Assembly (NCBI GenBank): GCA_037447655.1 | Contig: JBBHKE010000913.1 | Coordinates: forward strand, 62,001 to 126,000 | DNA length: 64,000 bases | From: Zygnema cylindricum | Taxonomy: Eukaryota; Streptophyta; Zygnematophyceae; Zygnematales; Zygnemataceae | Reading direction: 5' to 3' | Shown here: one piece after another, positions 54,927-64,000 of the stretch | How the letters are laid out: every line of letters starts with the position of its first letter | How positions within the stretch are numbered: position 1 is the first letter of the stretch | The notes under the pieces: generated by a model | The model's input: the letters and a program-made list of their open reading frames with translations, nothing else | What the model was told of the DNA's origin: nothing | The model's database searches: none | Made by a program: the position numbers and the translations under genes

Positions 54927-55155
54927 AAAAAACAAAAAAAAAAAAAAAACCCGCAAAAAAAAAAGGCTTCAAATCCTCATCGAGAGTCATCAACAAACGA
55001 GGTTGCGAGAATCTTAGAAAATCGCACCAAAAACTTTCGCAAAGAAAAAAAAAAACTTCTTGAGTTTTGGAGAAGGTTCTTAGAGGGAGCCTAGAAAGAC
55101 AAAGGTCTTTGTGAAAAAATACGGGGTAAAAGTATCCCATTCTGAAGCTTTGTGT
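53552..55155 (-). repeat. Gypsy LTR shared between two head-to-tail elements
   Basis: About 1.6 kb. It is the 5' LTR of the methyltransferase-bearing gypsy and the downstream LTR of the shorter gypsy at 55-60 kb. The lower edge is TGCTAAGCC (LTR end GGCTTAGCA on the minus strand). The upper edge is near GAAGCTTTGTGT, where similarity to the other LTR stops. It contains a CCCTCT microsatellite (54597-54640), an A-rich tract (54849-54965) and CGTGCG-type repeats. The ends do not have an obvious TG start, so the upper edge is approximate. Confidence 0.75.
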
Positions 55156-55189
55156 TGACTTAACCCGCCAATTCGGAATATAATGTCTT

Positions 55190-57540
55190 GACCCACCAAA
55201 CACACATAATCGATACATTTAGTGACAAATGCTATGACGGAAATTTCAACGTACTCATTTTCGGTTCCTGTTTGAAACCGAAAGATGATCGGGTCTTTTG
55301 TGATTCATAGAACCGGTTGCGTGGTCCCAGCCCAAAGTTAGAAGGCGGGCAGCTGTCGCCTAAAGCCTGTCTGCTGTCAAACCAAACTTGGGCGCAAATC
55401 CGGATTTGAGGATCACAGGTTTGGCCTTAGTGTCCATGAGAGGAAGAGTGGGTTGAACACCTTTCACTAAGAATGACCCCCAAGAGTTATCAAGGAAACT
55501 GATATTGGGATCAAGATAACGACGCTCTTCCGTAGTAATCGGTTGAACCACTAAAAGACTGCGGTTTAATCCCAAAGCCCTCAAAGCGGTTGTTTCTGCA
55601 ACCTCATCAACAAGGGGAAGAGCTTTTGGTACATCCTCGATCATCGCTAAAAGAATACTTTATCGCTCGTTCCCCCGATGAGCCTCATGAATAGTGCCAT
55701 CCAATATGGTCAGTGCCTCCGCCGCGATGGTAGAAGTTATTTCCGTTAGGGGAGGCAAAGACTTTTTTGCAAATGAGAGTAGGACACGCGAATTTTGTAA
55801 TTTGCCCACTTGGTTATGGTCTGCTCAACCTTTTTCAAATGTAGCCACCGTTGTTGGACGGTGGAATCCCGAAGAGTTCGCCCGGCCAACGACGGCATGT
55901 GGACAACGGTCCTAGACATCTCAATAAATTGGGGTTTCATTTCCGCCATGTAAGCTGCTAATTGTTATTTTATCATGGCCGCCATTGTGGCTTGAAGCTC
56001 GTCCTTCTCTCTCTCTCTACGAGAGATCTTAAGAGGAGCTTCTTTCTTCTCAGTCTCTTTAGGCGAAGTGACTGGTTTCGCGAAACGGGCCAAAATTTCG
56101 CCGTTCTTTATCTGATTTTGATAAGTGAAATTAGGATCCTTAATGTGGCACCCATAGACATAATGTCCCTTTTGGTGGCAATTAGTGCAAGTGGCCGCCT
56201 TCTAAGCACACATGCGGGCATCGTGCCCGGTTTTTCCACATCGGATACGCATTCGATTTCCAGAACTAACGAATGGAGTTCCCATGGCTGGCGTCTTTTG
56301 GGGCCTATTTAGGGGCCATGGGTTTTTAGGTGGAGGAGGAGATGGATTAGCCAGTTCCCTGTGAGAAGGTTTGAACCGCTCATGGGCGTCCCACAACGAT
56401 GTCTGCATCTCATACTCTAACGCATATTGAGCCGCTTGCTCAAAGGTGAATTTAAGTCCATACATCTGGCTAAGGTGGTTTTAGATAAACCTCTTTGATG
56501 TACCTGAAAACTATCCCACAAATTTTTGGATAGCCTCCGCATCGGATATGAGGTCCGATAATGCCTCTCGCAGAGTTTCTATTCGAGCTCGCAAGGCAAG
56601 AGCAGTTTCACTTGGCCTACGCTCAAAGTTAATCAACTCTTTGATCTGATCTGGGTTTTGCATCCGGTACTCCTATTGGAGGATGTAAAACATGACAGAG
56701 AGAGGGTCACGTAAAGGAATGGTTCCCCCCCCTCTTGCTGGAACCACCGCTCGGGCAGCTACTGCATACTGACGAGGAACCTTAGGGATAGCTGGATACA
56801 ACTCGTCCCCGTTAGCATCTAATATAGCAAGTCTCGCAGCCTGTTGTGGGATATCCACTTGGCCGAAGACTTTTGGTAACCCCGCAAAGGGAGCCACGTA
56901 CTCCGTCATCGCAAGAACATCCTCGTACTAGCGAATGTATAAAGTGAGGACGAACCATGGAGGTATCGACCGAGAAGGGAAAAAGCGACACGAAGGTCAA
57001 ACCTATCTTGATATCTAAAGGCTAGATCCCACATTTCCGTGTTGTATAACATCCGAAAATGCGATAAGGACATGGTGTCTTTTCATCCCGAAAAGCAGAA
57101 TTGCATTTTACCTATGCATCCGTCTGAAGAGGAAACCATGTCGTAAAAGAGAGGATGCGCCGGTTGTGCCAAAGTTGGGCTAGCAGGGAACCTACAGTTG
57201 TGATGAGTTAGAAAGGTTTCCTGCGGAAGTCTCTTTCAGTCCCCTTTAGGTATGACCTAGATGAAAACAAGGACAATGATGACGTAGATGTTAGACCAGA
57301 CCTCAGTGACGGTGATATGCGATTCGCAACCGGATCGGATGTGGTTAACGATTCAGGAAAATCCTAAAGATGTAACTGTGGAGGACGATAAAATGTATCA
57401 ACTCGGGTGGACCCGGATTGATAAGGAAGGTTATCCCAATCCGTGGGCATAAACCAAGGGGAAAACCCTGACTACAATAGTGAAATGTTTCGAACGGCCT
57501 AACCAAGATGCTGCACGTGTCAGACCAATCCACACTCGTA
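55190..57540 (-). pseudogene. Second gypsy: gag and protease only
   Basis: Parallel to 50180-52357 throughout, for example GLPKVFGQVDIPQQAARLA (about 56870) and FTFEQAAQYALEYEMQTS (about 56450). The first zinc-knuckle Cys is lost (RIRCGKTGHDARMC) and the protease site reads DTK in place of DTG. Right after the protease, at about 55165, the sequence passes straight into the LTR, so methyltransferase, RT and integrase are missing. There is no polypurine tract at this junction, which points to deletion or recombination. Confidence 0.82.
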
Positions 57541-58675
57541 CAATCAACTCACGCATTCACTTTCAAGACCTGGTGGTCAGATCTAGCAAAAAACCGGAAT
57601 ACCAAAAACCTCTACCTTGCAAACAAGGGGCAAGCCCGAAGGGCTAGATCTATAAACAAACATGCAGCTATCCAAGCACCTTTCGATGCAAATCTAAAAT
57701 AACACATAGATAAAAACGCTTATGCAGGGCCACCCACGGACATAACTACAAAGGAATTCCACACCAGATAGTCACAAGAAAACTGTATGGCCACTCAGGG
57801 CCAGATACCATGCAGGGAAAATAGGAAAATGGCTAATGCTTAATCAGAAAGGTTCAAATCGAAACCGATCCACACCGGTCTCCTAAACCAGTGTCCAAAC
57901 TATAACGGAACGCTCGTGCACCCACAAAGCATCGGCTACTTACAAACACTTTTAAAACTCTGGTGAGTACTAAAAGTGAACCGGACTGGTCCGAACCCAT
58001 TCAAATTTTGCAGAGCTCCCGAATGTGATGCGCTCACATATCAACTCCAAAATCCGCTCCGAGCAACGTCTCCAAAAGTGACCCTCCGCAAGACTCTCAA
58101 AAATGTGAAGATGTACACCGTGGAATGTTAAAGGACCAGTTGAAGAACAAAAGAAGGTGCAAGAAGAAGAAAAATAACAAATAGGAAACACAAATACGAT
58201 AGATAGGAAAAGTGCGTTAAAATGAAGTTAGAGGCTGCTCAAACTCTAGATATACAGCCAAACTTTTGACCACAATAAATCTAAAGCCAGCAGCAAACCC
58301 TAATTCCACTTGAAAAACCCTAATTCCAACGCCAAACCCTAATTCCAGACGGCCAAAACTCTAAATCTGCAGCCAAGGAATAGAAGGATTCTGACCTACG
58401 GTCTAGAATCAAAAGGAATAAACCCTAAATCTGTTGCAACCCTAATTCGGCAGCCAAAACCCTAAATCTGCATCCAAACCCTAATTTTGCAGATTAACCC
58501 TAAATTTGCTGCAGAATTTAGGTTTAACACTAAATCCAAGAAAAAAAGTGGCAGCAGAATAAGAGACAAAGATTGAAAAAAAAGAAATAGCAGAAAACAA
58601 AAACAAAATGTTTTTTTTTTCTTAAATAAATTTTATATTTTTAATAGAATTTTTTTAGTTTCTTTTGGACAAGAA
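57541..58675 (-). other. Leader of the second gypsy
   Basis: Closely similar to 52358-53551, including the AAACCCTAA cluster (for example 58305-58313) and the primer site at 58662-58675. No gene. Confidence 0.7.
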
Positions 58676-60509
58676 TGCTAAGCTAAGAGGTAGCCACTAG
58701 GCTCTCTGGTCTTTATCACATTCCCTACAAGAGTTATCCCGTTATGACAGCAAAGCAAGAAATATCCCAACCGAAAGAAGGGAAAAATCCAAATCGATCA
58801 AAAATACACTCTTTCCAAGCCAACCGAAATGCAAACAAGACACACACACAACCAAACCGTCAAGCTGCCCGAGGAAGGCACAGCAAGGTCTAGATGTGCT
58901 CCCCCACGATCTCCAATTCCACACTTCCACCCAAAAGACGAAGTTTGGAAGGAAACCTTCTAGACGTGGCTTTAGGCCGTGTGGATTAAAAACGTGTGCA
59001 AAAATACAAGGGCAAATATTCGTAACCTATCTAGACTCTATAGCTAGCTAGCAATAACAAATATAAAGCATGAGAAATCGGTGAGAGAGAGGGCTAGAGA
59101 AAGCTCCGCCGTGAAGAATAATTCTTGTCCAAAAGCTAAATTCTCAAAGTCTGAGAATTAGCCAAAGTAGGGACTAGGCAACGCTTAGCGCGAAACTAGC
59201 CTAAGTCTAGCCTACTTTACATGAATAAAACTACTTAAGATGTTGGCCAATAGGCGGCCAACATTGTCCAACGTACATCTAAAAAAATCCACCGTCCCAG
59301 GGTGAAAACCCTCCCTAACTTTATGTATGCGGGAACCTATATGGGTTCGCGACTTAAATGAATGAAGGGTATCGAAGCGTCGATACTACTCCCGGCAATC
59401 GCGTTTCATCACCAAACAATATTTCGCGTCCGTACTCCAAAATGGATTACCTACGCACGAAACGAAATATATCGCACGAAATTAGTACACGTTTAAACGA
59501 AACATGCACGCGATTCGCATACACGTCTCAAATAGATAAATCGACGATATCGCGAAACAAACTAAGAGTGCATACAAGAAATCGTGCGTGCATGCAAATA
59601 CCGTGCGCGCATGCCAAAAATCATGCAAGCGTGCCACATATCGTGCGTGCTAGCAACGGATACAATGCAGCATGACATCTCCCTCTCTCTCTCTCTCCTT
59701 TACGTTTAAAAGAAACATTGCCGCGATTCGCATACACGTCCCAAATAGATAAATTGACGATATCGCGAAGCAAACTAAGCGTGCGTACAAGAAATTGTGC
59801 GTGCATGCAACATACCGTGCGCGCTCGTCAAATAACGTTCGCGCGTGCCAAAAATTGTGCAAGCGTGACACATATCGTGCAAGCGTGCCACATATCGTGC
59901 GTGCTAGCAACCGATACGATGGAGCGTGACATCTCCCTCTCTCTCTCCCTCTTTCTCTCTCTCTCATAATCATAATTGTGCAAAACTTCTCCTCCTCCAC
60001 CCAAAATCGATAAAAAAATAGATTAAACGACTAAAAACGATGAACATGATTACATACACAAAGAAAGGAATCACAAACTTTTTTAACGAATAAACCAATC
60101 GAAATTCAGTTAAATCGACACAAAAAAACGACTTAAAATTGTGAGTTAGAACTGATAAAACAAACACAAAAAAAAACAAAACAAAAAAATGGATAAATAG
60201 GTAGGACTTTTTAATTTGACAATTGATAAATCACCAAATGAGAAAAAAAAAAAAAAACAAAAACGTACATAAAAAACAAAAAGCTATCAAAATAAAAAAA
60301 CTAGCAAAAAAAAAGAGGCTTCAGATCCTCATCGAGAGTCATCTACATACGAGGTTGTAAGAATCTCAGAAAACAGCACCAAAAACTTTCGCAAAGGAAA
60401 AAAAGAAAACTTCTTAAGTTTTGGAGAAGGTTTTTGGAGGGAGCTTAGAATGACAAAGGTCTTTTTGACAAAATACGGGGTAAAAGTATCCCATTTTGAA
60501 GCTTTGTGT
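58676..60509 (-). repeat. 5' LTR of the second gypsy, with an internal duplication
   Basis: About 1.83 kb, some 230 bp longer than the LTR at 53552-55155. The extra length comes from a duplicated block: AACATGCACGCGATTCGCAT at about 59500 and AACATTGCCGCGATTCGCAT at about 59713, each followed by the CGTGCGTGCATGC region and a CTCTCT tract. Confidence 0.8.
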
Positions 60510-63500
60510 CTGTGTAGACTAGAGCTTGCCCGATTAGGATTTGGTAAAAAGAGGTTCCAGTTAAAAAGCCGAGAAATTCTATAATTTTCGCCTGGCAGCC
60601 AAATAGACGCAAAAAAACACTAAAATCAGCTACAACAAATTTTCGCTCTAAATCTACAAGAAGCCCAAGCTCAAAACAATTAGAAAGGCTTTTTTTTGCA
60701 CCAAATGCAGTGCATATACGGGAAAGCTTTATTTTGCAACATAACTCGGACTCAACAAAGACCTCCCTCCCTCCCTCCCTCCCTCCTTCTTTCCCTCCCT
60801 CTCTCTCTCTCTAACCCTCCCTCCTTCTCTCTCTCTAACCCTCCCTCTTTCTTCCGTACCTAAGACTACAACTGTAACTGTACCGAAGACAGTACCTGTA
60901 CCAAAGATGTAAGAGAACCTGTGCTAAAAACAATAACTGAAACACAAACCCAGAAAGAGAGAAGGAGAGGAAAAAAAACACCTTTTTCTTGCGTGTTCTC
61001 GCAGTGTTCTGTTCTCTCCTCGAATTCGAGTTTTAGAGCAGGATACAGCTGTACTAAATTACTTATACAGTTGTTCATTGGCACGACCTGGACAAGATCG
61101 CACGTCGGTATCATTTCCGCGGTAAAAGGAGAGGAAAGGGAGAGGGAGCATGAGAAGGGGAGGGAGAGGGAAAAGAGTGGGAGAGAGGAGGGAGAGAGGA
61201 GGGAGAGGGAGAAAGATATACAGCACAAAGGAAACAAAAGGACAACACAGAAAAAGAACGTTGAAATCAAAACAAAAGGTTAAAATATCAACTTATCAAA
61301 GAACCCACTTGCAATGTTGAAACGAACAAATAGTGTATGGACATACGGTTTGCGAAGACGTTGATCCGACATCAAACTTCGTATATTTGGTTTGAACAAG
61401 TCAATGTTTTGAAAACTCGAATCTTTGAAATGAGCAGCAGTGTACGGTACATTTTTCGAAGGCACATATCCGAGTTCGAACCTCGTAGATGTTGTTTGAA
61501 CAAGCTATCTTTTAAAAAACTTGAACCTAATTGTTGAACGCAGTAAAAGTGTACGACACATATCGTTTCGAAGGCGCAGATCCGAAATCAAGCCTGAAGA
61601 TGTCATTTGAAGAAGCCACATTTTTTAAAACTTGAATGAGTCGAATCTAATTGTTGAACAGATTTTATGTCAGGCATACCAGTCTATAAAGTGGGTAATA
61701 CACCACTTGTTTAAGGACAAATTGGACGGCGGCGAGACTATGACTGTACAAATAAAGAACTTCATGTACACCCTGTTTGTAGTTATTTTTTTATAAAGAT
61801 TCCTTTAGAGGGAAATTTGTTACTTCCCACGTTTTGCTTGATTCTTAAAAGTAGGTCATTATATTTGCTTTAAATAAAGAGGTCAAAAAGGTGGAACTCT
61901 ACGCTTAAATAAATGGTTACAATGCTCTCAAAGTCTACACGGTGATGGTTGTGTGTTTAAACTTAAACACATTCTAATTTAGCTACTTGGTCTGCATGTT
62001 GTGACAATTCAACGTGACAGGTGGGAGAAGACAAATTTTGGTAATCTTTGTTATAGTATCCTTAGTTTAGATCATACGGGTCATCATAAGGACAACCAAC
62101 AAGTATCACCAACATTATCAACTACAACTTTACAACTAGTTCTCTCGTGATTATCGATTAATATAATGTTAGTTCAAAAGTGGCTTGGAGAAATCATACA
62201 TCTAAGCGTCAACAGTGGTACGAGCGAGGATGCTTGTTGGTCGAAATGCCTAATGAAACAAAATCTTGGACACTACAAATTTGAGGAATTGCAACGCAAT
62301 AACTTTATTATTATATGTGATAATAGTGTTGTGTATCGGTGAGTTTCAAGTCCGATAATCAAATATCGACTATTCTTATCAATAAAAGGGGCTATTAATT
62401 TCAATTTACTACAATAATTATTGTCAATGAAATTCGATATATTAACACTTAAGCTCCATGACACATGGCAAGAGTTTTTTTTCTGATTTAGTTGGTTGCA
62501 CCGTTAGGAATGACATGACAACTATAAAATGTTATTATTCATCACGTTTAAGTTGTATTTAAACCATGAAAGGAAGTTAACAGTACTCAATCTACATTGT
62601 GAAAGACATAGCGTCAAGACTTTCCTTAAGTTCTCGGCGTACCTCCTCGTAGGGTTTAGCATATCTTGCTCTAAAGAACCAATGCAACGGAGTTCCTACT
62701 TTACTGTAAGAATATCCAAAACACGACAAAAGCCACAAGTTCATTGTAAAAATCTATGTTTCAAGCGCATACCTTAATCTCTTCTTACCATCAATCTCGC
62801 CTTTGACACAAGCTATTGATATATGTTATAAAGAGTTTTCGCATTTTCTTTAGACAAAAATTTCCAAGAGTCATGTAAGGCAATAATGTCCACTACACGA
62901 GAAAGGTCAATTGCATTAAAATCCCTCAGCACATAGGACTAGGGAACAAAAAATGGGACGGTTTTGAATTACAAAGAAGGCTTGCAACCGTCACATTCAC
63001 CTCAATGTACTAAGGTCCACTTGCTTAAGTGACTCCTTTTTTTCCATATTATGTATAAGTATATTTAACATTTGAATAATTTTACTATTGATTGTACATT
63101 CGTACAACAGCTGTTCGGCCCGATGGAACTGAACCTAACTGTTTATATTATTTGCGCCGAACCTCTTTGTGTTACGGTTGTGCTTTTGTACGCTCACGAA
63201 TCCGTGCGGTATCTTTTTGTACTGTCACGTTTTTGTGCGATGACGTAGGTGTACCGTCAAGTTTATGTACGTCAATGTTTTTGTACGGTTTAGAGAGAGA
63301 GAGAGAGTGAGGTGTCGATGTTTTTTTTTGCATCATTTTTTGATTGGTTTGCGTCAGTCATGTACATTCGATTTGTTTTAATCCATACATTTTGTTTCGT
63401 TAGTACATAATATTGCGCGTGGTTTCGGTCCAACACATTGTTTCAATTTGCAGAAGTGTCTACGTGCACAGGGGTTGTGCCTATTGTGCCCTGTTAGCGG

Positions 63501-64000
63501 AGTGTTAGTGGGGAACGACGTACAAACCTTTTGTATTATTCTTTTTGTAAAACAATCAGTCACAGAGTTTATGTAAGTGAGTGAGAGTTTTATAACATTT
63601 TTTTATCTACATAATATGCTTATTATGTTGATAAGTAGCTTACGACAGTGATGGTTTTGTAACTTTATTGGTGGATGCGTCCAATGTGGTGAGCTTGTTT
63701 ACGATTATATCACCTCTCTCCCTCCCCTAGCATTTCCCCTCCCTCTGTCTTCTCCCTTTTCCCCTCCCTCTCTCACCTCTTTTCTCCCCTCACGCCCTCA
63801 CCTCTCTATCCCCCTCCCTCCCTCACTTCTCATTTCCCATCTCGCCCTCTTTCCCTCCCTTTTTCTTTCCTCTCCCCCTACTCCTTCCCTCCTTTCGTCC
63901 CTCCCTCTCCTCCTCTCCCCAAACTAAACTATGCATCATCCGTTAGAAAAGAGAGGGAGGGAAGAGAATGATCAACTCTCACTTTTTTTCTCTTTTCATT
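60510..64000. other. Gene-less stretch with microsatellites
   Basis: No supported gene. CCCT/CTCT tracts lie at 60764-60850 and 63708-63925 and a GAGG tract at 61125-61215. A lone hAT-type end TAGTGTTGTGTATCGG is at 62327. The area 63090-63300 has repeated TTTTGTACG with ACGTCA-like spacing but no defined element. Confidence 0.45.
61330..61660. repeat. Three tandem copies of a 108-bp unit
   Basis: Units start near 61330, 61438 and 61546 with AGTGTAYGG or AGTGTACGACACAT. Each contains GATCCGA or ATCCGAG, then a GTTTGAACAAG-like stretch and AAAACTTGAA. Copies have diverged considerably. Confidence 0.75.

Noticed and set aside
54790-55218. Phe-rich membrane protein on the minus strand
   Set aside because: It is translation of an A-rich tract within the gypsy LTR.

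Overview
This is plant nuclear DNA, most likely from a streptophyte (land plant or charophyte alga). It carries one recognisable host gene, for the chloroplast tryptophan synthase alpha chain. That gene is split into nine exons with GT-AG introns and encodes an N-terminal transit-peptide-like extension. The rest is intergenic sequence dominated by transposable elements. Species cannot be fixed from the sequence. The retrotransposon-borne DNA methyltransferase found here is a feature previously reported from charophyte retrotransposons.

Layout. 1-5.3 kb: non-coding DNA with a hAT-type MITE and a duplicated block just upstream of the gene. 5.37-13.83 kb: the TSA gene, whose introns hold several MITEs and G-rich or CT-rich tracts. 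13.8-22.4 kb: non-coding DNA with an 895-bp hAT-type element, a 3.3-kb element with about 650-bp inverted arms, further MITEs and a tandem repeat. 23.0-25.3 kb: a broken hAT transposase gene on the minus strand. 25.3-26.5 kb: an isolated gypsy LTR. 27.4-42.5 kb: nested copia elements. One is almost complete (34005-40456, perfect 5-bp target duplication, 1056-bp LTRs) and sits inside the LTR of a second copia family. A third family and several inverted LTR pieces lie to its left. 42.5-60.5 kb: gypsy elements on the minus strand, ordered LTR, leader, gag, protease, then LTR, leader, gag, protease, DNA methyltransferase, RT, RNase H, integrase. This stretch is interrupted by a solo copia LTR and by a tiny LTR element (TRIM) carrying tRNA-like genes. 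60.5-64 kb: non-coding, with microsatellites and a 108-bp tandem repeat.

Four observations stand out. (1) The gypsy element encodes a DNMT3-like cytosine-5 methyltransferase between protease and reverse transcriptase. (2) The same gypsy element has a 14-nt sequence immediately after its LTR that is perfectly complementary to a site inside the LTR, in both copies, as expected for self-primed reverse transcription. (3) Three copia lineages place a primer site matching the internal (anticodon-side) part of initiator tRNA-Met directly after the LTR, and that site is at the same time gag coding sequence (MGPP), so gag begins inside the LTR. (4) A TRIM with a 57-bp internal region carries in each LTR a complete 71-nt tRNA-like cloverleaf with Pol III A and B boxes and a TTTT terminator.

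Nearly all transposon genes here are broken by stops and frameshifts. The only gene that looks functional is TSA. Boundaries given as approximate were set by eye from repeat alignment within the window.
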